This document shows positions 17,143 to 25,608 of a stretch of DNA of 64,000 nt, in pieces. The notes under the pieces are model-generated. The model did no database searches. It was not told the origin of the DNA and worked only from the letters and a program-made list of their open reading frames with translations. Numbering within the stretch: the first letter of the stretch is position 1; every line of letters begins with the position of its first letter. Origin of the DNA: JALCOL01 sp022649665. GTDB taxonomy: Bacteria > Bacillota > Bacilli > Lactobacillales > Enterococcaceae. The stretch is from assembly GCA_030372335.1 (NCBI GenBank), contig JAUDCW010000009.1. One strand, given 5' to 3'. The position numbers and the translations under genes are program-made.

Positions 17143-17646
17143 CTAGATCGTCAGCTCCATGACATACTCCGGCATGATATGCCCGTGTCCGAGATTCGTT
17201 TCCAGCTTCTCCGTGATGACAAAGCCGAAATGCTCCAAGATCCGAACGACCCACGCATTCGCTTGCGCGATGTGGACAGCAATCTTCTCAAAACCATTTT
17301 TGACCGTCAGATCTTCGAGATAGCTCATGACTTCGCGCCCGTAGCCGCGCCCGCGCACCTCAGGAATCAGGTAAAATTTCTTGATATACAAATAATCATG
17401 ATCAAAACGATACGCTAAATAGCCGATCCGTTCACCGGAATTCGCCACGATGAAAAAGTATTCTGTATCTTTGATTTGGATATCTTCGCGGATCTTTTCA
17501 ATCGACTGATAATGGCGCAATTGATAATCCAGCAAATTTTTATCCATAAAACGTTTGTAAAAACCGCGCCATACTGTGGCGATCATCTCATGAAGCGCAG
17601 AAATCTCTTCCGGCGTCTCGATCGAATCTAAATAAATATTCCGCAT
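17143..17646 (-). CDS. GNAT family N-acetyltransferase
   Basis: 167 aa. Transfers an acetyl group from acetyl-CoA to an unknown amine. The GNAT core is seen as IKKFYLIPEVRGRGYGREVMSYLEDLTV, with the acetyl-CoA pyrophosphate-binding RGRGYG loop, followed by VHIAQANAWVVRILEHFGFVITEK. ATG at 17646 has GGAG 8 nt upstream; an in-frame GTG nine bases earlier has none. Last gene of the udk-fbp-PLP enzyme unit, 70 bp after the PLP enzyme. Substrate not predictable. Confidence 0.88.
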   Translation of the reverse strand: MRNIYLDSIETPEEISALHEMIATVWRGFYKRFMDKNLLDYQLRHYQSIEKIREDIQIKDTEYFFIVANSGERIGYLAYRFDHDYLYIKKFYLIPEVRGRGYGREVMSYLEDLTVKNGFEKIAVHIAQANAWVVRILEHFGFVITEKLETNLGHGHIMPEYVMELTI

Positions 17647-17716
17647 AGCCCGCACTCCTATCCTTATTCTAGTTTCAAGGCAATTATACCATTGAATGCG
17701 CTTTTCAGCTGTGAAA

Positions 17717-18817
17717 TCACTCCGCCAAAAAAGCGTGCTTCAAATCCTTGATCAAATCGTCCGCCGCTTCCAAACCGACCGAAAGCCGCAAAACGTCTGG
17801 CGTAAGTCCATAGGAACGCCGCAGTTTCTCTGGAATATCGGCGTGCGTCTGCGTTTCGGGATACGTGATCAACGTTTCAACGCTTCCCAAGCTTTCTGCA
17901 AATGAGATCAATTTCAATTGGCGCAAAAATTCAGCGATCCGCACTTCTTCGGCCACTTTAAAAGTCAGCATGCCGCCGTGCCCGGGATAAAAGACTTCCC
18001 GGACGCGCGGTTCGCTGCGCAAATAAGCATTGATCTTCTGCGCATTCGCTTCATGCTGGCGCATCCGCAAAAGAAATGTCTTCAAGCTGCGGATCAACAG
18101 CCAAGAATCAAACGGCGCCAAAACTGCCCCTGTTGTATTGAGCTGGTAGGCGATCTTTTCAGCCAAGTCGGCGCGATCGGTCACGAGCGCTCCTGCTAAA
18201 ATATCGTTGTGTCCGGCTAGATATTTGGTCGCGCTGTGGACGACGATATCCGCACCGAGCGTCAGCGGGCGCTGGAGATACGGGGTGAAAAACGTATTGT
18301 CGACGATCACGACCGCACCCTTCTGATGCGCCGCACGCGCGATCTTTTCGATATCGAACTCCTGCATCATCGGGTTCGTCGGTGTTTCCAAATACACGGC
18401 AGTATATTTTGCAGGGCTATTCAGTGCCGCTAAAAAGTCTGCTTCTTGATAAGCATAGGTGAACTGATAAAAGCCGCGTTTTTCCAAGTCGGCAAAATAG
18501 CGGTAGCTGCCGCCGTAAAGGTCGCGGCCGGCCAAGATCGCGCTCCCTTGCGGAAAGATCTGCAGTGCGATCTGGATCGCGCTCATCCCGGAAGAAGTCG
18601 CAAACCCAGCGGTCCCTTCTTCCATGACCGCGAGCGCTTCTTCAAGCACCGCACGAGTCGGATTTTTAGTACGCGTATAATCATAGCCCGTCGACTCGCC
18701 GAGCCCGGGATGCTGATAGGTCGTTGAAAAGTAAAGCGGCAGATTGATCGCGCCGGTTCGTGTATCGACACGGTTGCCAAGCTGCGCCAAATACGTCGCT
18801 AGTTCCACTTGTTCCAT
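17717..18817 (-). CDS. Cystathionine gamma-synthase/lyase-type PLP enzyme
   Basis: 366 aa, trans-sulfuration (Cys/Met metabolism) PLP family. Seen: YDYTRTKNPTRAVLEEALA (phosphate-binding Tyr/Arg), SSGMSAIQ, YLETPTNPMM, and the PLP lysine in VVHSATKYLAGHND; the C-terminus has LSVGLEAADDLIKDL. Members either join O-acylhomoserine and cysteine (synthase) or cleave cystathionine (lyase); sequence alone does not decide, and no metC/metA/cysK lies nearby. It is 27 bp downstream of fbp and upstream of an acetyltransferase gene in the same orientation. Confidence 0.88.
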   Translation of the reverse strand: MEQVELATYLAQLGNRVDTRTGAINLPLYFSTTYQHPGLGESTGYDYTRTKNPTRAVLEEALAVMEEGTAGFATSSGMSAIQIALQIFPQGSAILAGRDLYGGSYRYFADLEKRGFYQFTYAYQEADFLAALNSPAKYTAVYLETPTNPMMQEFDIEKIARAAHQKGAVVIVDNTFFTPYLQRPLTLGADIVVHSATKYLAGHNDILAGALVTDRADLAEKIAYQLNTTGAVLAPFDSWLLIRSLKTFLLRMRQHEANAQKINAYLRSEPRVREVFYPGHGGMLTFKVAEEVRIAEFLRQLKLISFAESLGSVETLITYPETQTHADIPEKLRRSYGLTPDVLRLSVGLEAADDLIKDLKHAFLAE

Positions 18818-18844
18818 TAGTCCTCACCCTTTCCGGATCCGCTT

Positions 18845-20851
18845 TTATTTCTTTTCGACGCCGAGCGTCGGCCAGCGGTCGTATAATTCTTCCAAGTCGG
18901 CTTTTTCACGCAAAAGGCGCGCACCCGTATTTGTTTCATAAACTTTTTTGCGTTCCAACTCGCGATCGACCAGCCGCTTGACCGAAACGATGTCTGAACC
19001 GTTTTGGATCGCGTCTTCGATCGACTTGAACGGCTGATGGGCGACCAGCTGCATCCCGTACGAATTGTAGAGCAGCGTGTAGCCGGCGATCCCGGTCTTT
19101 TTATGATAAGGTTTGGAAAAACCGCCGTCGATCACGATCATTTTTCCTTCGGCTTTGACCGGATTCTCGCCGTCGATCTCTGCGACCGGCGTGTGGCCAT
19201 TGATGATGTGGCCGCCTTTGTCGAGCCCGAACGCCAGCAGGATCTCTTCACAAATATCTTTGCGGTTTCTGAGCTGATAATAGGCATTTTTTTCTTCATA
19301 GTGCGTTGCTTCGTCTTTGATGAAATAGCGTTCAAACGTTGTCATGTCTTTTTTGCCGAAAAGCGAAGAGCTTTCGCCTTCCCACAAATACCAGATCAAG
19401 TCGGTCGCGAAGTCTTCGTGGCGGCTCGGATGGCGATAGCTCTTGCGCAGATTGCGCTCGAAGAAGTCCATCAGCTCGCGACCCGAATAGCCCTTGCCAT
19501 CGATCCGGAGCGATTTAAAGTCGCCGTTGTGATGCATCGGCACGCAGCCGTGGAGGAGCAGATTGCCGTTATACGTCAAATACATCGCGCCTCTTGACAT
19601 CAAAAAATCAGCATGGCGCTTCAAGCGTTCCGAGGATTGAAAAGAAAGCACGAGCCGCTCTAATACTTGTTCTTCTTCTTCTGTCAGACGGCTCGGATCA
19701 TGGGGATCGATCGTCGAAAAACAAGTATTATCAAGTGGATAGACTTTGCCGTTCAAAGTGATCGTTTTGTTTTGGTAATCGATCTGCCGCAAAAGGCGCC
19801 GATGTCCTAAGCGGAACTCGGGACGCCGCGCGATCCACTGATCTTCCAATTTGAATTGCAGGATCGCGGCAGCTTGGTGGATCTTGGTGATCTGGAGCCG
19901 TTCTTCTTTTGTCAAAAGCGGATCATCCGGGTCCTCTTTCGGCCGGAAGATCGGGTTGTCTTTGTAATACTTTTCGGCCAAGATCACGAGCGGACGCAAG
20001 TTGATCCCGTAGCTGTCCTCAACGATATCCAAATTGTCGTAACGCGCGCTGATCCTAAGGACATTCATCACGCACAAGGGCGAGCCTGCCATCGCGCCCA
20101 GCCAGACGATATCGTGATTTCCCCACTGGATATCGACCGATGGGATCGTCATCAGCTTATCGATGATCTTATCCGGTGCCGGCCCGCGGTCAAAGATATC
20201 GCCGACGATATGCAAATGATCGACGACCAGCCGCTGGATCGTATAACCGAGCCCGGTGATGAGCGGCAGCGCCTGATCCATCTCGATGATCTTTGAAACG
20301 ATCGCTTGGTAGTAGTCGACTTTGTCTTGCGAGTTGTCGACTTCGTACAACAGCTCTTCTAAAATATAGGCGAATTGCGGCGGGAGCGCTTTGCGTACTT
20401 TTGAACGCGAATATTTTTTCGAAACAAACTGCGTCAAGTGGAGGAGACGCCGGATCGTTTTGGCATACCACGCCTCCAAGCGCTCGCCGCGCTCTTCCGG
20501 TGTATATTTTTTTTGGGTGCGCGCGCGTTCGCACGCAACGCCCCACTGCAAGAAGCTTTCTTTGACCAGATTGCCCTTCGCTTCGGGATAATAGACAAGT
20601 GTCGCCAGCTCCGTCGTTTCCAAGGGCGAGATCTCGGTCCCAAAATATGTCTGGATCTTATCTTTGATCATGCCGGAGCCGTTTCGCAAGACATGCTGGA
20701 AAGCATCATATTCCCCGTGGACATCGCTCAAAAAGTGTTCTGTCCCCTTGGGCAGGTTCAAGATCGCTTCCAAATTGATGATCTCTGTCAGTACCGCTTC
20801 TTTATTTTTAAAGCGTCTGCTCAGCAGTTCATAATACTTCTCCTCGTACAT
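18845..20851 (-). CDS. fbp: Fructose-1,6-bisphosphatase class 3
   Basis: 668 aa, the full length of the Firmicutes class 3 enzyme, which hydrolyses fructose-1,6-bisphosphate in gluconeogenesis. Metallophosphatase motifs are visible: LSDVHGEYDAF near residue 40, VVDHLHIVGDIFDRGP, DIQWGNHDIVWLGAM, and late INGHTPV and VIDGGFSK segments. Start ATG with AAAGGAG upstream. It lies 30 bp downstream of udk. In Bacilli this enzyme is often activated by phosphoenolpyruvate; nothing here speaks to that directly. Confidence 0.96.
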   Translation of the reverse strand: MYEEKYYELLSRRFKNKEAVLTEIINLEAILNLPKGTEHFLSDVHGEYDAFQHVLRNGSGMIKDKIQTYFGTEISPLETTELATLVYYPEAKGNLVKESFLQWGVACERARTQKKYTPEERGERLEAWYAKTIRRLLHLTQFVSKKYSRSKVRKALPPQFAYILEELLYEVDNSQDKVDYYQAIVSKIIEMDQALPLITGLGYTIQRLVVDHLHIVGDIFDRGPAPDKIIDKLMTIPSVDIQWGNHDIVWLGAMAGSPLCVMNVLRISARYDNLDIVEDSYGINLRPLVILAEKYYKDNPIFRPKEDPDDPLLTKEERLQITKIHQAAAILQFKLEDQWIARRPEFRLGHRRLLRQIDYQNKTITLNGKVYPLDNTCFSTIDPHDPSRLTEEEEQVLERLVLSFQSSERLKRHADFLMSRGAMYLTYNGNLLLHGCVPMHHNGDFKSLRIDGKGYSGRELMDFFERNLRKSYRHPSRHEDFATDLIWYLWEGESSSLFGKKDMTTFERYFIKDEATHYEEKNAYYQLRNRKDICEEILLAFGLDKGGHIINGHTPVAEIDGENPVKAEGKMIVIDGGFSKPYHKKTGIAGYTLLYNSYGMQLVAHQPFKSIEDAIQNGSDIVSVKRLVDRELERKKVYETNTGARLLREKADLEELYDRWPTLGVEKK

Positions 20852-20881
20852 CTCGGATTCTCCTTTTTGATTGCCTCGGTT

Positions 20882-21538
20882 TTACCCATTTTGCCTTTGC
20901 TGCTCTTTTGCGCCGAGGATCGCTGAGATCTTCGTCGCTAATAAATCGATCGCCACGGAATTTTCGCCGCCTTCCGGGACGATAATGTCCGCGTAGCGTT
21001 TGGTCGGTTCGACAAATTGATGGTGCATCGGTTTGACAACATTCAGATACTGTTCGATCACAGAGTCAAGCGTCCGCCCGCGCTCCTCGATGTCGCGCTT
21101 GATGCGGCGGATGATCCGGATATCGTCATCGGTATCGACATATACTTTGATATCCATCAAATCGCGCAGCCGCTGATCATCCAAAATCAAGATCCCTTCC
21201 AAAATGATGACTTCTTTCGGCTCTTGATGGATCACTTTAGAGCTGCGGGTGTGCGCCGCGTAGTCATAGACCGGCACATCGACCGCATGATAATGGATCA
21301 GCTCTTCCAGCTGCTGGTAGAGCAGCTCGGTATCGAATGCGAACGGGTGATCATAATTCACCTTCAAGCGTTCCGCAAAAGACATCTCGCTTTGATCTTT
21401 GTAATAAGCATCTTGTTCCAGCATCATGAGCGAATGATCCGGAAAATGATTGAAGATCCCGCGGCTCACACTCGTCTTGCCGCTCCCCGAACCTCCTGTT
21501 ACACCGATTACCACTGGGCGATTTCCGCCGTTTGCCAT
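20882..21538 (-). CDS. udk: Uridine kinase
   Basis: 218 aa. Phosphorylates uridine and cytidine with ATP or GTP in pyrimidine salvage. P-loop GVTGGSGSGKTSVSRGIF at residues 12-29, DHPFAFDTELL (nucleoside-binding), YDYAAHTRSS and the IRRIKRDIEERGRTLDSVIEQY segment are typical. First gene of udk-fbp-PLP enzyme-GNAT; a TATAAT (21571-21576, minus strand) lies upstream with a weak -35. Divergent from the DUF960 gene. Confidence 0.96.
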   Translation of the reverse strand: MANGGNRPVVIGVTGGSGSGKTSVSRGIFNHFPDHSLMMLEQDAYYKDQSEMSFAERLKVNYDHPFAFDTELLYQQLEELIHYHAVDVPVYDYAAHTRSSKVIHQEPKEVIILEGILILDDQRLRDLMDIKVYVDTDDDIRIIRRIKRDIEERGRTLDSVIEQYLNVVKPMHHQFVEPTKRYADIIVPEGGENSVAIDLLATKISAILGAKEQQRQNG

Positions 21539-21697
21539 GCCGATTCCTCTTTTCTGTGAATTCTTTCTCTATTATAGCGAATCCCGCCGCTTTTCGCATT
21601 TTTTTCTGATCTTTCTTCGCCGGAGTGAAATGGTTCGCACATTTCAACGAATGGGGTATACTTAGGGTATACATCTTCTTCGAAAGGAGTGACCTTT

Positions 21698-22006
21698 ATG
21701 TTTGAGGCCAACCACGCGCGTTTTGCTACAGAAGGAACCGTTAGAAGTTTGCCCAAGGAAGTCATCGACAGTATCTGGGTGATCATCGATGCCGACCTGC
21801 AGGGTGTTTATCCGCTGGAAAATCTGCTTTATTTCGGTTTGGAAAATAATCACGGGAAACTGACGATCAGCTACTCGCAAGACGGTCAAGCGATCGATGT
21901 GCGGGTCGATCTGCCGTTTCCCTACAATGAAAATTTCCCTAAAAATATTCTCGTGTACGATGACGGCACGCGTCAGACGATCCTTTTGCCGAACGAAGCG
22001 GAATAA
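21698..22006 (+). CDS. DUF960 family protein
   Basis: 102-aa soluble protein of a family of unknown function found in staphylococci, enterococci and relatives. It starts MFEANHARFATEGTV and contains SLPKEVIDSIWVIIDADL and a mixed alpha/beta pattern. The ATG at 21698 has AAAGGAG 8 nt upstream; a GTG nine bases earlier overlaps that site. Monocistronic, divergent from udk. No function can be inferred. Confidence 0.78.
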   Translation: MFEANHARFATEGTVRSLPKEVIDSIWVIIDADLQGVYPLENLLYFGLENNHGKLTISYSQDGQAIDVRVDLPFPYNENFPKNILVYDDGTRQTILLPNEAE

Positions 22007-22013
22007 AAACGGA

Positions 22014-22042
22014 TTTGACAACGGAAAAAAAGTAGAGTAACT
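22014..22042 (+). promoter_or_regulatory. Promoter upstream of rplY leader
   Basis: TTGACA (22014-22019), 17-bp spacer, TAACTT (22037-22042), starting just after the DUF960 stop codon. Confidence 0.7.
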
Positions 22043-22132
22043 TAGTACTATCCAATGAATGTCTCTAGAAGTTGACTGTAATGAAGCATCTTCTAGCACC
22101 AATACGGAAAAGCGCTTTTGCTTGCTCTTAGG

Positions 22133-22164
22133 GACAATGGTTTCGGCTATTGTCTTTTTTTATT
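22133..22164 (+). terminator. Terminator inside the rplY leader
   Basis: GACAAT (22133-22138) and ATTGTC (22149-22154) flank a TTTCGG-containing loop, followed by seven U residues. It lies about 85 nt downstream of the TTGACA promoter and 75 nt upstream of rplY, so it either attenuates rplY or ends a small RNA of about 110 nt. A second, weaker promoter (TTGTCT-16-TATAAG, 22150-22177) could start after it. Confidence 0.75.
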
Positions 22165-22235
22165 GGCCTGCTATAAGGTAGACAGTGATTTCTTGGATTT
22201 TTCCTTGGTACCAAAATACGAGGAGGATTTACCCA

Positions 22236-22880
22236 ATGTCTCAAAACTTAGTTGTCAAAGAAAGAGCAACGCGTCCGCGTTCTCTGCGCAAAAAACTTCG
22301 TCTCGAAGGAAAAGTTCCAGCTATTTTATATGGTTATGAAGTCGAAGCAACCCCGATCTATGTCGATGATGCTGAACTCAGCAAGATCGTCCGCGAAAAC
22401 GGCCAAAACGTCGTATTGACGTTTGAATTGAACGGCCAAAAAATCAATGCATTGATCGGCGAAGCACAATTTGATACTTTCAGCCGTCATTTGAAACATA
22501 TCGAATTGATCTCTGTTGATATGTCCGAAGAAACTGAAGTGGAAGCAGAAATCGTCTTGAAGGGCGAAGCAGCCGGCGTCAAAGCAGGCGGCGAAATCGC
22601 ACAATCCCTTTACAGCTTGCGCGTTTCGGCTACTCCAGACAAATTGCCTGAATTCGTTGAAATCGACGTGGCTCCGCTTGCGATCGGCGACAGCGTCCTT
22701 GTCAAGGATCTCCCTGACTTTGCTGATTTCCGTGTCATGAACGATCCTGAAGAACATATCTTGAGCGTTCAAGAAAAACAAGACTTGCCAACGGAAGAAG
22801 TCGGCGAAGAAGCGGCTGAAGAAGCGGCTCCTGAAGTTATCGGCGAAACAGAAGAAGATAAAGAAGAACCAGCTGAATAA
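22236..22880 (+). CDS. rplY: 50S ribosomal protein L25/general stress protein Ctc
   Basis: 214 aa, the long L25 (TL5/Ctc) form that binds 5S rRNA. Residues 1-95 are the L25 domain (ERATRPRSLRKKLRLEGKVPAILYG), 100-185 the TL5-type beta domain, and the end is a highly acidic Glu/Ala tail. ATG at 22236 has AGGAGG 9 nt upstream; the longer frame from 22185 runs into the leader. Expression may be governed by the terminator in its leader. A bidirectional terminator follows. Confidence 0.95.
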   Translation: MSQNLVVKERATRPRSLRKKLRLEGKVPAILYGYEVEATPIYVDDAELSKIVRENGQNVVLTFELNGQKINALIGEAQFDTFSRHLKHIELISVDMSEETEVEAEIVLKGEAAGVKAGGEIAQSLYSLRVSATPDKLPEFVEIDVAPLAIGDSVLVKDLPDFADFRVMNDPEEHILSVQEKQDLPTEEVGEEAAEEAAPEVIGETEEDKEEPAE

Positions 22881-22905
22881 GCTTGTCTCTTTTCTCATCA
22901 CTACC

Positions 22906-22940
22906 AAAAATCCCCTGCCAAATGCGGCAGGGGATTTTTG
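22906..22940. terminator. Bidirectional terminator between rplY and yitT-like gene
   Basis: AAATCCCCTGCC/GGCAGGGGATTT inverted repeat (22908-22919 with 22926-22937) with U-runs possible on both strands, between convergent genes. Confidence 0.9.
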
Positions 22941-22954
22941 TCACGCTCTCTTCT

Positions 22955-23845
22955 TTATTCGATCTCATGTTCGTAAAAATGTCCCAAGATCTGGACGTTT
23001 TCGGAAATACTGACAAAAGCTTTCGGATCTGTCAAATGCATCGCCTGAACGAGCATCGGCAGTTCATCGCGCGTCACGACCGTCAGCAAGATCGCCTGCG
23101 GATCGTGATCATGCGCGCCTTCCGCATTGTGGATGATCGTGATCCCGCGCTGTAAACGCTCCTGGATCCCTTGGATCACGCGGCGCGGCTGTTTGGTCAC
23201 GATCATCACTTGGATCTTCTTTTGCTTGATATAGATCACGTCAGTCACTTTTCCACTGACAAAGATCGCGATCGCAGAATAAAACATATACGGCCAGCCG
23301 AAGAGCAGGCCGGCAGCAAACATGATAAAAACATTGAAGACCATCGAGATCGAACCGACCGTTTTGCCGGTCTTGCGGCGGATCGTCAAACTGATGATAT
23401 CGAGTCCGCCAGACGAGATCCCGTTTCTGAGCGCGAAACCGATCCCGGCCCCCATGATCGCGCCCCCGAAGATCGCGCAGATGATCGGATCTTTGATCAG
23501 CGTCGTCTCCGGAATGACCAGCATCATGAGCGATGTCAAAGAAACCGTGATGACGGTAAAGATCATGAAGCGGTGCCCCAATGCAAACCAAGCCAAGAAG
23601 AAAAGCGGCAGGTTCACCAGATAAAATGTATAGGAGACTGGCAGATACACTCCAAACAAGTGCTTGGAGAGCGTCGTCAAAATTTGGGCGATCCCGCCGA
23701 TCCCGCTTGAATAGATATGCCCAGGCTGATAGAAGAAATTCATCGCGATACTGGCGATGATCGAATAGATGATCGATGCCGAAAGCTTCGTAGTATATTG
23801 CGCGAACGGCAGCTTTTCTAAATATTTATCCAGCCAGCGGTCCAT
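22955..23845 (-). CDS. YitT family membrane protein
   Basis: 296 aa. N-terminal half has five to six predicted membrane helices with the family's GGIAQILTTL and GISSGGLDIISL motifs; residues about 220-290 form a soluble DUF2179 domain (VMIVTKQPRRVIQGIQERL). Function of the family is not established; transport has been suggested. ATG at 23845 follows a GGAGGAACGCC site. Monocistronic, convergent with rplY. Confidence 0.88.
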   Translation of the reverse strand: MDRWLDKYLEKLPFAQYTTKLSASIIYSIIASIAMNFFYQPGHIYSSGIGGIAQILTTLSKHLFGVYLPVSYTFYLVNLPLFFLAWFALGHRFMIFTVITVSLTSLMMLVIPETTLIKDPIICAIFGGAIMGAGIGFALRNGISSGGLDIISLTIRRKTGKTVGSISMVFNVFIMFAAGLLFGWPYMFYSAIAIFVSGKVTDVIYIKQKKIQVMIVTKQPRRVIQGIQERLQRGITIIHNAEGAHDHDPQAILLTVVTRDELPMLVQAMHLTDPKAFVSISENVQILGHFYEHEIE

Positions 23846-23934
23846 GGCGTTCCTCCCTTTCTGAATTGCGTTCCTTCTTCAATTATACGCAAACTTCCGC
23901 TGCTTTGGAAAGCTTTTTCGCCGAGAAGCAAAAA

Positions 23935-24002
23935 TGAAGAGGCCGCGACAATATTCTTGTCCCAGTCTCCTCATTCAGAAAAACCTTGCTTCAAAAGCTG
24001 CA
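23935..24002. repeat. Dispersed terminator-like repeat, copy 1
   Basis: Inverted repeat GAGGCCGCGACAA/TTGTCCCAGTCTC (two mismatches) followed by a tail ending CTTCAAAAGCTG. The same hairpin-plus-tail design occurs at 39226-39290 and 62988-63057. On the minus strand the hairpin is followed by TTCATTTTT and may terminate nothing obvious other than readthrough from the lysin operon. Confidence 0.6.
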
Positions 24003-24018
24003 CTCTCGGCGCGACCGC

Positions 24019-25608
24019 TTAATCAAAGCGGGTCAGGTCCCACTTCTCGATCAAACGGTTCAGATGCTGATCATAGTCCGGCGCCGTTGCGTAGCGGCCA
24101 GTCAAATATTTCGTCGCCTGTGGATACGTGCCGGCGACTGAACGAAACGCCCCGCGATAAAAGTCTTTATTGCCGGTATTTCCGCCGCCTTCGATAAACG
24201 CGATCCGGTCCGCACAAGAGGCATCGTAAGAAGGATATTTTTTGAAAGTCTGCTGGACCGTGACCCATTTGCCGTTCAAATATTCCTTCGTCGGCAGCGT
24301 CACACTTTGGCCATTATAACTGCCTTTGATCCCAAACAAATTATAATTCGGTGCCTTAGCAAGCGTACTTTTTCCCCAACCGGACTCCAAGATCGCTTGA
24401 GCGACGACCACTGAAGCAAATTGATCGTGGCTGGCCGCCGTTTCTTGCGCGGAAGTGCCGACCAATTCGATAAAAGCCCGATTCTCATTTAAAATCGTTG
24501 CGATCGCGTCTTTTTTCACCCAATAGATCCATGGACCGTCTTGGATCCCGATCGCAGTACCCGCCGCAGTCTTGGCCTCTTTGACCACACAAACCGTCTC
24601 AGAAAACCGCTCAGAACTGCCCCAATTTTCAATCAATGGATCGCTGCCGGCAGGCCGGCTGTAAAGCGGATAGCCTGCTTTCAGTTTCACGAAATACGGA
24701 TCCGGCTCCTCTTCCGCTAAAATCGGCTGAAATGTTGTTGTTTTTCCGTTTTCTGTCCAGCTCGCCAGCTTGCCGGACGCGCCGAACGCATATGTCCGGC
24801 TTCCCAGCGTTACAGCTGTCGAAGCAACCATGATTGCGTCCTCTTGGAAATAGTAATAGTCGCGTCCGACCTGCTGCAGACCACGCGCACTCAGGCCGCC
24901 GCCCGTCAAAAAGTACCAGTGCCCGTCCACGTTCAACCAGCAGTTTTCACTCATCACACCGTTTTTGTCCAAGTAATACCAGCGCCCGTCTGCTGCGGCG
25001 AGCCACTGTGCTTGGAACATCCGGCCGCTGTCGCCCAGAAAGTACCAGGCTGTTCCGGTTTTTTGCCAGCTGCTGCGCCTCATCAAGCCGCCAGAAGCCA
25101 TGAAATACCAAGTCGCGCCCGAGTTTACCCACGCGTTGTCTGCCATCGCGCCGCCCGCTCCAAAGTAGTACCAGTTGCCGCTGCCGGCCGAAAGCCAGCG
25201 GTCTTTGTACATCACGCCGCTGTTTTCAAAACAGTACCAGGCAGCCCCGATTTTTTGCCAGCCGCTGCGCGCCGCCAGACCGCCGGAAGCCATATAATAC
25301 CAATCGGCACCGCTTTTGACCCAGCGGTTTTCCGCCATCGCACCGGAGCCGTCGAAGTAGTACCAATTGCCGCCGCCCCCCGGCAGCCAGCGATCTTTGT
25401 ACATGATCCCTGCGTTATCGAAAAAGTACCAAGTCCCGCCAATTTTCTGCCAGCCGGTTGCTTTTGCCTCCTGCGCCGACAGATAGTACCAATTGCCTTT
25501 TTCAGCATGCCAGCCGGAAGCCGCGGCGTTTTGCGGCTGGAATAGCCAGAGCGCCGCTGCCAGCGCAAAACATACCCCGATTTTCAAAAAGAGTCGCGAC
25601 TTTTTCAT
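24019..25608 (-). CDS. Cell-wall hydrolase: WY repeats plus GH73 glucosaminidase domain
   Basis: 529 aa, secreted. Signal peptide 1-31. About eleven tandem 20-residue WY/GW repeats (roughly 32-285) resemble choline/glucan-binding modules that attach to wall polymers. Residues about 385-529 are a glucosaminidase (GH73/LytG-like) domain with the catalytic Glu in AQAILESGWGKS and the YNLFGIKGSY motif, cutting the N-acetylglucosaminyl bond of peptidoglycan. The ATG at 25608 overlaps the upstream stop codon (ATGA) and has GGAGG 9 nt before it; the ATG at 25614 is too close. Translationally coupled to the amidase gene. Confidence 0.9.
   Translation of the reverse strand: MKKSRLFLKIGVCFALAAALWLFQPQNAAASGWHAEKGNWYYLSAQEAKATGWQKIGGTWYFFDNAGIMYKDRWLPGGGGNWYYFDGSGAMAENRWVKSGADWYYMASGGLAARSGWQKIGAAWYCFENSGVMYKDRWLSAGSGNWYYFGAGGAMADNAWVNSGATWYFMASGGLMRRSSWQKTGTAWYFLGDSGRMFQAQWLAAADGRWYYLDKNGVMSENCWLNVDGHWYFLTGGGLSARGLQQVGRDYYYFQEDAIMVASTAVTLGSRTYAFGASGKLASWTENGKTTTFQPILAEEEPDPYFVKLKAGYPLYSRPAGSDPLIENWGSSERFSETVCVVKEAKTAAGTAIGIQDGPWIYWVKKDAIATILNENRAFIELVGTSAQETAASHDQFASVVVAQAILESGWGKSTLAKAPNYNLFGIKGSYNGQSVTLPTKEYLNGKWVTVQQTFKKYPSYDASCADRIAFIEGGGNTGNKDFYRGAFRSVAGTYPQATKYLTGRYATAPDYDQHLNRLIEKWDLTRFD

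Noticed and set aside
24834..25545. 233-codon plus-strand ORF opposite the WY-repeat region.
   Set aside because: Its periodic composition is the reverse reading of the repeat array.
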